DNA from: Chitinophaga qingshengii
Lineage (GTDB): Bacteria; Bacteroidota; Bacteroidia; Chitinophagales; Chitinophagaceae
Assembly (NCBI RefSeq): GCF_014529935.1
Contig: NZ_JACVFC010000001.1
Coordinates: forward strand, 310,001-374,000
Direction of reading: 5' to 3'
Length of the DNA stretch: 64,000 bases
The notes below the pieces were generated by a model. The model ran no database searches, had not been told where the DNA came from, and was given only the letters and a program-made list of their open reading frames with translations. The position numbers and the translations under genes are program-made. Positions 1 to 9,000 of the stretch are shown here, in pieces; position 1 is the first letter of the stretch; each line of letters begins with the position of its first letter.

Positions 1-438
1 CTCCGGAAGGATTTTCTGTTCCAGGGCAATCATGCCTTTCACGCCGCCCGGCCCTCTCCTGGTGGCCTGCCAGGGGCCGCCATAGAATGTTTTATCGAGG
101 TGGATGTGCATGTCCTTAAAGGCGGGCAGCATCAGCCAGCCTTTAGCGTCGATGGCGTTGGCCGCATCCGGTTTATTGGCGGAAATGCCGTTGATTTTTC
201 CGTCTTTGATGGCTACGCAGCACAATTCGGTTTTTGTGTGTACTACCTCCCCTTCTTCGTATACAAACCCTGTTTCCAGCCGCACGTTTTTCAACAGGTA
301 GTTTTTCCCGCCTTTATTGCCTGTTTCGCCGGCAAATGCTTCCGCAGATCCCGGTAAGCCGGAGGCAAAAGCCACGCCTGCCAGTCCGAGGCCCGACATT
401 CTTATAAATTCCTTGCGGGATATTTCCGTTTTCTTCAT
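1..438 (-). CDS. Tat-exported amidohydrolase (cytosine deaminase-like), partial
   Basis: N-terminal 146 residues of a gene that runs off the left edge of the window. It starts with a Tat-like signal (SRKEFIRMSG, then a hydrophobic Ala/Gly stretch ending near GSAEAFA), so the mature protein is probably periplasmic or outer-membrane associated. It is followed by an amidohydrolase beginning with the metal-binding motif HIHLDK. It is clearly paralogous to the divergent gene at 626-1855 (shared LETGF, MLPAFKDMH and HLDK stretches). An in-frame ATG also exists at 450, but a good -7 element at 457-464 would leave almost no leader for it, so 438 is preferred. The deaminase/hydrolase role is known for the family; the substrate is not readable here. 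Confidence 0.85.
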   Translation of the reverse strand, partial: MKKTEISRKEFIRMSGLGLAGVAFASGLPGSAEAFAGETGNKGGKNYLLKNVRLETGFVYEEGEVVHTKTELCCVAIKDGKINGISANKPDAANAIDAKGWLMLPAFKDMHIHLDKTFYGGPWQATRRGPGGVKGMIALEQKILPE

Positions 439-456
439 AGTCCCTGTCATTTTTTA

Positions 457-464
457 CAAAAGTA
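457..464 (-). promoter_or_regulatory. -7 promoter element for the left amidohydrolase
   Basis: Minus-strand TACTTTTG matches the Bacteroidota -7 consensus TAnnTTTG exactly and lies 18 nt before the ATG at 438. No clear TTG -33 element was seen, so the promoter may depend on an activator bound at the neighbouring inverted repeat. Confidence 0.5.
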
Positions 465-501
465 ACTTTCCGTGGCGCTTCTTTTGTGAAGGATTCATGA
501 C

Positions 502-555
502 ATGCCTTGAAAGATTTATCAATAATCCACCGGTAATGATAAATCTTTCAAGCAT
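502..555. promoter_or_regulatory. Inverted-repeat operator between divergent amidohydrolases
   Basis: A perfect 16-bp inverted repeat (506-521 and 537-552, 15-nt spacer) sits midway between the two divergent genes. Read outward, each arm gives ATAAATCTTTCAAG followed by (G)GCAT. The arm facing right ends 70 nt before the ATG at 626; the arm facing left ends 63 nt before the ATG at 438. A third copy occurs at 1879-1895. The arrangement fits an activator binding upstream of each promoter. The AraC-type regulator at 2544-3401 is the obvious candidate by position, which is inference. Confidence 0.65.
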
Positions 556-574
556 CCGTATAGATCACACAAAG

Positions 575-601
575 TTGCGGAGATATTAACCGCGTACTTT
601 G
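575..601 (+). promoter_or_regulatory. Candidate promoter of the cytoplasmic amidohydrolase
   Basis: TTG at 575-577 and TACTTTG at 595-601 (17-nt spacer) resemble the Bacteroidota -33/-7 elements, with one base missing from the TAnnTTTG spacing. It lies between the operator half-site and the ATG at 626 and aligns with the region at 1917-1941. Confidence 0.4.
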
Positions 602-625
602 CTGTAGTAATCTTTAGCACAAAAA

Positions 626-1855
626 ATGGAACAAATGGATAAAATAACAAACGACAGCCGCCATACATTTAAGAATGTATTGCTGGAAACGGGTTTTGAG
701 TATGATGGGGATGAAGTTGTAAAGACGAAGACCGCACTTTTCTGTGTGGAAACCGAAGGTAGTAAGATCAAGGCCATCACCCCCAACGATCCTCATAAAG
801 ACGCCATTGATGCCAAAGGCCGGCTGATGCTGCCCGCCTTTAAGGATATGCACGCCCATTTGGACAAAATGCTTTTTGGTTTGCCCTGGCAGGCTGTTTC
901 TCCCAACAGAAAAACGGTCAGGGACCAGATCGCCTATGAGCAGAAAATGATTCCCGAATGGCTGAAAACCTCCGTGGAACGGGCAGAAAAACTGATTGAC
1001 TTCCTACAGTCCAATGGTACCCACTATATCCGTTCACATTTTAATGTGGACCCTACCTCCGGGTTCGACTCCTTAAAACACCTGGAAAGAGCGCTGAAAA
1101 ACAAGGAAAAGACCGTTGGCGCCGAGCTGGTGGCCTTTCCCCAGCATGGCGTGTTTTATACCGACACCGCGCCCCTGATGAAAGAAGTGGTTAAAATGAA
1201 CATCGATTTTATTGGCGGTGTCGACCCTTATTCTATCGACGGCAGCATCGAAAAGCCGATGGACCTGCTGACGCAGCTGGCCATCGATCATAACAAGGGG
1301 ATCGATCTTCATCTGCATGAAAGAGGTGAAAGCGGTATCAAAACTATTGAATACCTGATCAACAAAGCCAAAGAAAACCCCGGTCTGCGTGGCAAAACCT
1401 TTGTGAGTCATGCTTTCGCCCTGGCTCACCTTAGCCAGCCGGAAACGGAGCATATAGCAGCCAGGCTGGCCGAAGCCGGTGTAGGTATTGTGTCCTCCGT
1501 GCCTTTTGGTAATACTATTATGCCTATTCCCCTGCTGAGAAAGCATGGCGTGGAAGTGCTCATAGGCAATGATAATATCCAGGACCACTGGAACACTTTC
1601 GGTCCGGGCCATATGCTGCAGAAAGCCAGGCTCATCGCCGGTTTGTATGGTTACAGCTCCGAGTGGGCGCTTTCCAGGACACTGGCTTTCGCTACCCGGT
1701 ATGTACTGCCGCTGGATGATAAAGGCAACCAGCAATGGCCCAAAGCCGGTAACGATGCCGACCTGGTATTTGTGGAAGCCTCCTGCTCCGCGGAAGTAGT
1801 AGCCAGGGTTTCACCGGTAAAGTCACTGGTACATAAAGGTCATATTGTATTCTGA
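626..1855 (+). CDS. Amidohydrolase family protein (cytosine deaminase-like)
   Basis: A 409-residue protein, a normal length for the cytosine deaminase/atrazine-hydrolase-like branch of metal-dependent amidohydrolases. Likely metal ligands in order: HAHLDK near residue 76, HLHERG near 229, VSHAF near 261 and GNDNIQDHW near 315, matching the HxH...H...H...D pattern of CodA-type enzymes. No signal peptide, so cytoplasmic, unlike its Tat-exported divergent paralog on the left. A second Met three codons in (635) could also be the start. It shares an inverted-repeat control region with the paralog. Family chemistry is hydrolytic deamination of a cyclic amide or heterocycle; the exact substrate is not determinable. 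Confidence 0.88.
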   Translation: MEQMDKITNDSRHTFKNVLLETGFEYDGDEVVKTKTALFCVETEGSKIKAITPNDPHKDAIDAKGRLMLPAFKDMHAHLDKMLFGLPWQAVSPNRKTVRDQIAYEQKMIPEWLKTSVERAEKLIDFLQSNGTHYIRSHFNVDPTSGFDSLKHLERALKNKEKTVGAELVAFPQHGVFYTDTAPLMKEVVKMNIDFIGGVDPYSIDGSIEKPMDLLTQLAIDHNKGIDLHLHERGESGIKTIEYLINKAKENPGLRGKTFVSHAFALAHLSQPETEHIAARLAEAGVGIVSSVPFGNTIMPIPLLRKHGVEVLIGNDNIQDHWNTFGPGHMLQKARLIAGLYGYSSEWALSRTLAFATRYVLPLDDKGNQQWPKAGNDADLVFVEASCSAEVVARVSPVKSLVHKGHIVF

Positions 1856-1878
1856 TAATCACGGCGTATCCATCCGTT

Positions 1879-1895
1879 ATAAATCCTTCAAGCAT
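1879..1895 (+). promoter_or_regulatory. Third copy of the operator half-site
   Basis: ATAAATCCTTCAAGCAT differs at one base from the right arm of the inverted repeat at 539-555 and ends 68 nt before the next start codon, almost the same distance as at the first site (70 nt). This suggests the lipoprotein gene at 1964 is controlled with the two amidohydrolases. Confidence 0.55.
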
Positions 1896-1916
1896 TGTAA
1901 TGAAAACCGCAAAGGG

Positions 1917-1941
1917 TTGCAACCAGAGGCAAATACCTTTG
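1917..1941 (+). promoter_or_regulatory. Candidate promoter of the DUF4822-like lipoprotein
   Basis: TACCTTTG at 1934-1941 is a perfect TAnnTTTG -7 element, 22 nt before the ATG. TTG at 1917-1919 is present but only 14 nt upstream of the -7, shorter than the usual spacer, which is compatible with activator dependence. Confidence 0.5.
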
Positions 1942-1963
1942 TAGTGCTTAAAAAATTCATTTT

Positions 1964-2446
1964 ATGAAGAATCTGAAAAAAGTAACCGCAGTACTTGTAC
2001 TCGCTGTATGTAGCGCCTTTTTCTTTAGCTGTAAAAAAGACAAAGATCCCGAACCCAAATCACTGACACCTGGCGAAACGCTGGCCAGTGTATCCTGGGA
2101 AACTACCAACGCCAAAAACAACAAAGGTGAAAACGTGGTACTGACCGATGCCAACGTAGTTAACTTCGTGGGCTTTGCCTATTTCAAAGCAGATGGTACT
2201 TTCACCATGTTCAACCTGGACGATTCTCCGAAAATGCACGGTGACTGGTCCGTTTCCGCGGATGGGAAAACACGTACCATCGTGGCAAAAGATGCTGAAG
2301 GCAAGGTTTTGTTCACCCGCGTGGTAGACATCACAGTGTTGACACAGCAGGAGTTTACCTACCGTATTTACCCTAACAGCAACGACAAAACGGTATTCTT
2401 CGACATTATACATACGCCAACCAAACACGCGGAACCTAAAAAGTAA
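1964..2446 (+). CDS. DUF4822-like lipoprotein
   Basis: A 160-residue protein with a lipoprotein signal (MKNLKKVT, hydrophobic core, FFFSC with the lipid-bearing Cys near residue 23) followed by a Lys/Asp/Pro-rich linker. The remainder is one small domain with motifs VSWETTNAKN, GFAYFKADGTFTMFNLDD, GDWSVSADGKTRT and a closing YPNSNDKTVFFDIIHTP. It resembles DUF4822 proteins, recognised from memory of the family and not searched. Function unknown; probably outer-membrane anchored. It has its own promoter with the operator half-site and is followed by a strong terminator, so it is monocistronic. Confidence 0.8.
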   Translation: MKNLKKVTAVLVLAVCSAFFFSCKKDKDPEPKSLTPGETLASVSWETTNAKNNKGENVVLTDANVVNFVGFAYFKADGTFTMFNLDDSPKMHGDWSVSADGKTRTIVAKDAEGKVLFTRVVDITVLTQQEFTYRIYPNSNDKTVFFDIIHTPTKHAEPKK

Positions 2447-2469
2447 CCGCTCAAACTGATTAAATCAAC

Positions 2470-2512
2470 ATGGATGAGTTCCTGCCCCCTGGCGGGGCTC
2501 ATCCATTTTTTT
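2470..2512 (+). terminator. Rho-independent terminator
   Basis: ATGGATGAG (2470-2478) pairs perfectly with CTCATCCAT (2498-2506), with further inner GC pairing, followed by six T. It ends transcription of the lipoprotein gene before the AraC regulator. Confidence 0.85.
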
Positions 2513-2543
2513 ATCGTAAATTCCCTGTCCTTAACTTGCTGAT

Positions 2544-3401
2544 ATGAAGACTTATGACGAAACGAGCTACATACCGGTTTTAGGTATCCATGAATTCAGG
2601 CAGGGCCAGCTGGCCGGCAGAGAGGAATTCCTCTTTAATGAACTGCATGGTGAACGGCATATCGCCAGGCCGCATAAGCATGATTTTTTTATCATCAACC
2701 TGTTTGAATCAGCCAAAGGAGTACATACGATCGATTTCCACGATTACCCCATCGGTAATAAACAAGTGCATGTACTGTTCCCCGGACAGGTACACACCTG
2801 GAGCATCAAGCCCAATACCACCGGTTACCAGCTGATGATACAACAAAACTTTTTTGAACGCTTCGCTCCTTTTTTCCGGTTTTCTTTTTCGAATTACATG
2901 AACCATCCGGTGATCCAACTCAGCAATGATAACTTCAAACTGGTAAAGTATGAATTTGATGCCATCCGGGATGAATTGAATGCGCCCAACTCCGTACAGG
3001 AAATCATGAGCGCCAGGGCCGCCGTGATCGCGGCCATTGTGAGCAAAGAAGCAGAGAATATTTTTACAGATCTGAAAGTGCTCCAGTCTAATCCCCGGCT
3101 GGCGCAGTTCAATATGCTGATAGATAAATTTTACAAGCAGGAAAAAGGCGTCGGTTTTTACGCCGCCAAACTGCATATCTCCGCCAACTACCTGAATATT
3201 CTTTGTAAAAATCATCTTCATGTATCTGCTACCAAACTGATACAACACCGGGTACTACTGGAAGCCAAACGGCTGCTTCAGACAACAGACCTCTCCATTA
3301 AAGAAATAGCCTTCGAACTGGGATTTGTAGACCATGCCTATTTCTCCAATTTCTTTAAAGCCCAGGCAGGTATTACGCCTACGCAGTTCAGGGAAGGGTG
3401 A
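2544..3401 (+). CDS. AraC-family transcriptional regulator with N-terminal cupin
   Basis: A 285-residue protein of typical AraC architecture. Residues about 35-100 form a cupin-like sensor domain (ARPHKHDFFIINLF, LFPGQVHTW) that probably binds a small ligand. Residues about 190-285 hold two helix-turn-helix motifs, the second being the family signature (SIKEIAFELGFVDHAYFSNF and GITPTQFRE). Cytoplasmic DNA-binding activator by family. It lies just after the lipoprotein terminator and within 2 kb of three copies of a conserved half-site, so it is the most likely regulator of the amidohydrolases and the lipoprotein. The ligand is unknown. Confidence 0.9.
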   Translation: MKTYDETSYIPVLGIHEFRQGQLAGREEFLFNELHGERHIARPHKHDFFIINLFESAKGVHTIDFHDYPIGNKQVHVLFPGQVHTWSIKPNTTGYQLMIQQNFFERFAPFFRFSFSNYMNHPVIQLSNDNFKLVKYEFDAIRDELNAPNSVQEIMSARAAVIAAIVSKEAENIFTDLKVLQSNPRLAQFNMLIDKFYKQEKGVGFYAAKLHISANYLNILCKNHLHVSATKLIQHRVLLEAKRLLQTTDLSIKEIAFELGFVDHAYFSNFFKAQAGITPTQFREG

Positions 3402-3415
3402 TGGTTGCGGGATCT

Positions 3416-3931
3416 TTAAAATTCAAGGTGATCTTTTTTACAGTAACGGGTGGGGTGATAATCGCCGATAACACAGCCTCCCAGGGCAATCTTACCCGCA
3501 TCGGCGTCACGGAACATTTTCGGGCTGGGAAAACCGTACAACACCGGGATCACATTTTTACGGGATAAACAGACCGGGCATGTTTTTTTCGCTGCAAATG
3601 GTTCATAAAACGAAGTATCGGGTATTTGTATGGTAACCAGTGTATCCGTTACCGTGCCTTCGGGAAAACGATATACCCGGCTTTTTTGTCCGGTAATGTA
3701 ACAAATATAAAATACCCGGTGTTGAGGTGATGCTACATCGACAGTAATCTTATCAGTTTCTTCCAGCGGAATCGAATCCTGTGTCAGCGGGAATATAATA
3801 TGCCCTGGCTCCCACGGAGCAGTGGGACTGGTAAGTATCCGTCCCCGGAATATATGGGAAGGTAGTTGGGGCGATGTGGTATAGGTATACAGGAGCGTTA
3901 CCATCAAGGTGGCATACAAAGCGTATTTCAT
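3416..3931 (-). CDS. Small membrane-anchored protein with conserved Cys motifs, unknown function
   Basis: A 171-residue protein, convergent with the AraC gene (14 nt apart). The longer frame would begin with TTG at 3958; ATG at 3931 is preferred because it begins directly at the hydrophobic segment (MKYALYATLMVTLLY). The C-terminal third carries CPVCLSRKNVIPVLYG, then GKIALGGCVIGD and YCKKDHLEF. This Cys-x2-Cys...Cys...Cys pattern suggests a small metal-binding or disulphide module seen in many uncharacterised Bacteroidota proteins. The middle looks beta-rich. No function can be assigned. Confidence 0.7.
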   Translation of the reverse strand: MKYALYATLMVTLLYTYTTSPQLPSHIFRGRILTSPTAPWEPGHIIFPLTQDSIPLEETDKITVDVASPQHRVFYICYITGQKSRVYRFPEGTVTDTLVTIQIPDTSFYEPFAAKKTCPVCLSRKNVIPVLYGFPSPKMFRDADAGKIALGGCVIGDYHPTRYCKKDHLEF

Positions 3932-4045
3932 AGCGCAGCATTTAAACAGCTGTCTCAAATATATTGATTTCCCGGTTGCTAAAATTTTCCCTGGTGGAAT
4001 GGTAATTTTTTTATCTTTAAATGAAGAGCCACCATTTTATCAATC

Positions 4046-4606
4046 ATGTCGTTATACCGGACTTACACCGATGAAGCGTTATTGCCATTGCTGCAAGACA
4101 GCGATGAGACGGCATTTAATGAGATCTATCACCGCTACTGTAAACTGTTATTTGCCGTAGCGGCCAATAAACTGAACAGCCTGGCAGATGCGGAAGAAAT
4201 TGTGCAGGATGTATTTGCCGACCTGTGGAAACGCCGGCTCGAAATCACCATAGAACGTTCCCTTAAATCTTTCCTGGCAGCCGCCGTGAAGTTCCAGGTA
4301 TATTCCGTAATGGCGCGCCATCACCGGCAACGGGCCAGGATGGCTGGTTTTGAGCCGGACAGCATGAGTATCTCCCCGGTAGAAGAACAATACAACCTCA
4401 AAGTTTTACAGGAGCAGCTGTATCATTCCACCGCAGGCTTGCCGGAACGGTGCCGCCTGGTGTATCAGCTGAGCCGGGAAGATGGTCTCTCCAACAAGGA
4501 GATTGCCGCTGCCATGGCTATTTCAGAAAAGACCGTCGAAAACCAGATGACCAAAGCACTCAGGCACCTGCGGGCCGTTTTTCGTTTCCTCTTCTCTTTC
4601 TTTTAA
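4046..4606 (+). CDS. FecI-type ECF RNA polymerase sigma factor (locus A)
   Basis: A 186-residue sigma-70 family ECF factor. Region 2 is seen around ADAEEIVQDVFADLWKRR and region 4 around LPERCRLVYQLSREDGLSNK followed by a helix-turn-helix (AISEKTVENQMTKAL). It precedes a FecR anti-sigma gene by 67 nt and then a SusC with an STN signalling domain, the classical trans-envelope arrangement in which substrate binding at SusC is relayed through FecR to free the sigma factor. It would direct transcription of the SusC/SusD/glycosidase genes at 6022-13680. A TATCTTTA sequence at 4012-4019 is a weak -7 candidate. Confidence 0.93.
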   Translation: MSLYRTYTDEALLPLLQDSDETAFNEIYHRYCKLLFAVAANKLNSLADAEEIVQDVFADLWKRRLEITIERSLKSFLAAAVKFQVYSVMARHHRQRARMAGFEPDSMSISPVEEQYNLKVLQEQLYHSTAGLPERCRLVYQLSREDGLSNKEIAAAMAISEKTVENQMTKALRHLRAVFRFLFSFF

Positions 4607-4673
4607 AATTTTTTTCTCCGGCATAGGGGGTCGGCTACTTTTTTAATACCTGTATGGTATAAACAGCATACTC

Positions 4674-5825
4674 ATGCCGGAAGATCAACCGTTTGATACC
4701 GCCTACTATGAAGCATTAGCCAACAAATGGCTGGAAGGGACCATTACTCCCCGGGAACGGGAGCTGCTGGACCAATGGTACCAGCAGGGGCAGGATGAAC
4801 AGGTAGATATTCCGGCCTCTTTTGTGGCAGGAGAAGCAGCCCATGATGAGCGTATACGCGCAGGCATCCGTAAAAAGATTGCGGCCATGAAAGTTACACG
4901 CAAAGCCCGTTTCCCACGCCGCTGGCAGGCTGCGGCAGCTATATTAATACTGGTATCTGCCGGTGCTTATCTGTTGTTTGTTAACCCATCCCCTTCCCTA
5001 CCAATAGTAAAAAACGATACCCTGTCCATTTCCCCGGGCTCCAGCAAAGCCGTACTCACCCTCGGCAATGGCTTTACGATCACGTTAGACAGTACAGGCC
5101 GGCAGGTGATACAGCAGGGCCATACGAGGGTACAACAAACAGGCGGACGACTGACCTATGCCGCTACCGGCACCGAAACCGCAGTCAGTTTAAACACCCT
5201 TCATACACCCCGTGGCGGCCAGTTTCAGCTTACATTGCCCGATGGCACCAGGGCCTGGCTGAATGCCGCCTCGTCCATCACCTTCCCTACTGCTTTTACC
5301 GGTAAAAACCGGTCTGTAACGGTGACCGGTGAGGTGTACTTTGAAGTGGCGCAAAATGCGGCTCAGCCGTTCTTCGTACATGCGGGAGCGGTAGATATAA
5401 CGGTCCTGGGTACCCGTTTTAACGTGATGGCCTATACGGAGGAAACAGCCATCCGCGCTACCCTCCTGCAAGGCAGTATCCGGGTCGGCAAACTGGATAA
5501 CACCCTGCTACTGAAACCGGGTGAACAGGCCGGCCTCCCGGAGAACAGTGAGCGCTTTACCGTTTCCCATCCCAACCTGGAACAGGTGATCGCCTGGAAA
5601 GACGGGATATTCCGCTTTAAAGATGAAAACATTGTCAACATCATGCAGCAGCTGGCACGCTGGTATGATATTGAACCCGTGTTTAAAGGTAATATGGCCG
5701 GCAAAGATTTCTCCGGCACTATCTCCCGCGGGTCGGCCATTCAGGAAGTGCTGCACATGCTGGCATTAACAGAAGACATACATTTTAAGATAGAAGGCAG
5801 GAAAGTAATCGTCTCAGCCCCGTAA
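4674..5825 (+). CDS. FecR-type anti-sigma factor (locus A)
   Basis: A 383-residue inner-membrane anti-sigma factor. An N-terminal cytoplasmic part (about 1-80) would bind the sigma factor. One membrane segment lies at about 83-103 (AAAILILVSAGAYLLFV). The periplasmic FecR domain lies at about 175-275 (TPRGGQFQLTLPDGTRAWLN, GEVYFEV, VLGTRFNVMAY), and a C-terminal DUF4974 domain (about 300-383, ARWYDIEP, IEGRKVIV) would contact the STN domain of the SusC encoded next. Pairing and order follow the family rule. Confidence 0.93.
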   Translation: MPEDQPFDTAYYEALANKWLEGTITPRERELLDQWYQQGQDEQVDIPASFVAGEAAHDERIRAGIRKKIAAMKVTRKARFPRRWQAAAAILILVSAGAYLLFVNPSPSLPIVKNDTLSISPGSSKAVLTLGNGFTITLDSTGRQVIQQGHTRVQQTGGRLTYAATGTETAVSLNTLHTPRGGQFQLTLPDGTRAWLNAASSITFPTAFTGKNRSVTVTGEVYFEVAQNAAQPFFVHAGAVDITVLGTRFNVMAYTEETAIRATLLQGSIRVGKLDNTLLLKPGEQAGLPENSERFTVSHPNLEQVIAWKDGIFRFKDENIVNIMQQLARWYDIEPVFKGNMAGKDFSGTISRGSAIQEVLHMLALTEDIHFKIEGRKVIVSAP

Positions 5826-5924
5826 TATATTCCATCAGCCATTTTCCACGTATACATGAAAAATTTTCACTTATGAACAGCTAACACTACCATCCACACC
5901 ACGCAGAAAGATTGTCATAAAAAA

Positions 5925-5951
5925 GCCAGGAGCGGTTGCGACGCCCCTGGC
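5925..5951 (+). other. Hairpin in the susC leader (locus A)
   Basis: GCCAGGAGCG (5925-5934) pairs with CGCCCCTGGC (5942-5951), nine of ten positions, 7-nt loop. It lies between the anti-sigma gene and susC with no T-run after it, so it is more likely an mRNA processing, stability or attenuation element than a terminator. The rest of the 196-nt gap shows nothing recognisable. Confidence 0.45.
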
Positions 5952-6021
5952 GGTATTCGGGCAATCCATTAAAATCATTGGTCAACGATTGCTAACGGGG
6001 AAACCCAAACTGAACAAAAAT

Positions 6022-9000
6022 ATGAAATTCTACACGAAGTGTAAAGGCGCGCCTTTGCCTGGCTGGCCGCTGCCTAAAATATTCCTGGTTATGAAATTGG
6101 TTTTCGTATTCATCCTTGGGCTAAGCCTCCATGTCAACGCCCATGTGTTTGCCCAGTCCGTCACCATCTCCAAAAAGAAGGTCCCGCTGGAAGAAGTGTT
6201 TGACATGGTCCAGCAGCAGACCGGCTATTTTTTCTGGTACAATGCCACACTGCTGCGACAAGCCGGTAAAGTAGACGTAGACGTACAAAACGTGTCCATT
6301 CCGCAGCTGCTGGAATTATGCCTGAAAGACAAGCCGCTCTGGTATACCATCTCCGGAAAAACTATTGTGATCAAACGCAGGCGCATGGCTGCTGAAGAGG
6401 TCCCTATTCCGAAAGAAGTCATACGCGGCACCGTCACCTCCTCCGGCGGCGTGCCGCTGATAGGCGTAACCGTGAAAGAAAAAGGCGCTGCCAACGGCGC
6501 CGTTACCAAAGAGAACGGAACCTTTGAGCTCACAAACGTACATCCCGGCGCCACGCTCGTTTTTAGTTATATCGGTTATGACAGTAAAGAGCTGGCCCTC
6601 CACGGAGAAACAACCCTCACTGTCACCCTCACCCCTTCTCTCTCCGGCCTGGACGCGGTGGTGGTAGTGGGTTACGGTACACAGAAAAGAGCGGATGTAA
6701 CCGGCGCGGTATCTTCCATTTCCTCCAAAGCGCTGCGGGAAGTGCCTGTTACCAATGTACAGCAGATGTTGCAGGGAAGGGTTCCCGGTGTGTATGTGAA
6801 TAACACCGGCAACAAACCCGGCTCTCAGCCATCGGTACTGATCAGGGGCGTTCGTTCTTTCAGTGCGGGCAACGAGCCTTTATATGTGGTAGATGGCATC
6901 CCTTTGTCGGGCGGATTGAATGATATCAACCCCGACGACATTGAATCCATCGATGTATTGAAAGATGCATCCGCTACCGCCATCTATGGGTCCCGAGGCG
7001 CCAACGGCGTGCTGATCGTTACTACCCGCCGGGGACGTGCAGGCCGTACCGTAGTCGGTTATAATGCTTATCTGAATGTGGAAGATGTAACCCGGCTGGC
7101 TAATATGATGGACGGCCCGCAGTTTGCCCGGTATCGCCGCGAAGCCTACCGTGCAGTGGGTAGTTATAACGATAACGACCCGCATGCAGATGAAAAAATA
7201 TTCAGCAGCACAGAAATGGCCGCCATTGCCGACGGTACTTCTACCAACTACCAGGAACTGACCGTACGCACCGGCATTGCACAAAACCACGAGCTGAGTG
7301 TATCCGGAGGAAATGAAAACACACTCTTCAACATCTCCCTGGGATATTTTAAAGACAAGGGATATATCCGCACACAGGATTTCACCCGCTATACTACCCG
7401 TATCAACATCGATCAGAAAATAGGCAGCAGAGTGAAGGCTGGTATGTCTACCCTGGCGGCTTTCAGTATTACCAACGGAAGTGACGTCAATCCTTTTTAC
7501 GCAGCGCTTACCACGTCGCCGTTAAGTCCCGCTTTTGATAACGAGGGCAAGATCAATATGCGCCCTTCGGGCGATAACCTGCAGGTAAACCCATTGGTAG
7601 ACCTCGAGCCCGGCGCCGTCGTAAACCGCAACAAACGTTTCCGTTTGCTGAGCAGCCTGTATGGAGAAGCAGATCTATTGCCGGCACTGAAGTTCCGCAT
7701 GAACTTCGCGCCGGACCTTACCCAAAGCAGAACAGGCAACTACCGCGGCGCTATCTCTACGGTTCAGAATGGCGCCGCACCGGCAGCCAGTAACAGTGAA
7801 TTTTTTACATTGTCCTATACCTGGGAAAACATGCTGACCTATAACAAAACATTCGGAGGCAAACACCGGCTGAATGTAACAGGGCTATACAGCGTACAAA
7901 ATCTTACCAGCGAAAGCAGCAGCGGCAGTGCCAAAGACCTCCCGATGGGGCTGGACTCCATCCTGTATTACAATGTAGGCGCCGGCGCCACCATCACCGG
8001 TGTAGGAAGCGGCTATACCAACTGGAGCATCCTGTCCTGGATGGGCCGTGTTAACTATGCCTTTGACGATCGCTTCCTGCTCACACTCACCGGACGTGCA
8101 GATGGATCTTCCAAATTTTCCGCCGGCAACAAATGGAGTTTTTTCCCCGCAGTGGCGCTGGCATGGAATCTCAGCAACGAAAATTTCCTGCGTCATAACC
8201 GGTTGCTGAATAACCTGAAAGTAAGGTTGACCTACGGGAAAAACGGTAATGCCGGTATAGATCCTTATCAAACGAGAGCGCTGCTGTCACGTACTTCCTA
8301 CGACTGGGACGGCGCACCCGCCTATGGTTACCGGCCTGCGAGCCTGAGTAACGGTGCCCTGAAATGGGAAACCACCGCCTCCGCCAATGCAGGCATCGAT
8401 TTCGGCATACTGGGCAACCGCATTACCGGCAGCCTGGACGTGTACCAGTCTAAAACCACCGATCTGTTGCTGGCACGCCAGCTGCCGGTGTCTTCAGGAT
8501 ATACCACCATCACCTCCAACATCGGCGCTACCAGCAATACAGGCATTGAGTTAGGCGTATCCTCCGTCAACATCAAACCCAAAAAAGAAAACGGATTTGA
8601 ATGGAGCACCGATTTTAATATGGCCAGCAATAAGGAAAAAATCCTGGAGTTGTCCCAAGGCAAAGTAGATGATGTGGGTAATGGCCGTTTTATCGGTCAG
8701 CCGCTGAACGTCATCTTCGACTACGTAAAAGATGGCATCTGGCAGAAAGGGGAAGAACAACAGGCCGCCCAGTATGGTTCCGCCGTAGGACAGATCAAAG
8801 TGAGAGATCTCAATGACGATAAAAAAATAACTGCTGCAGACAGGGTTATCCTTGGACAGACAAGGCCCAAATGGACCGGCGGTATTACCAATCGTTTTGC
8901 GTACAAAGGTTTTGATCTCTCTATTTTTCTGAATGCAGCCATTGGGGGGATGATAAAAGACCCGCTGCGTACCGGCAATACCTTCACCCTGGCCGGCAGG

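Noticed and set aside
1073..1735. A 220-codon minus-strand open frame opposite the cytoplasmic amidohydrolase
   Set aside because: Shadow of a gene with intact metal-binding motifs; no independent support.
5989..6021. Upstream TTG start for the locus A SusC
   Set aside because: ATG at 6022 gives a conventional start just before the signal segment; the extra eleven residues add nothing family-like.
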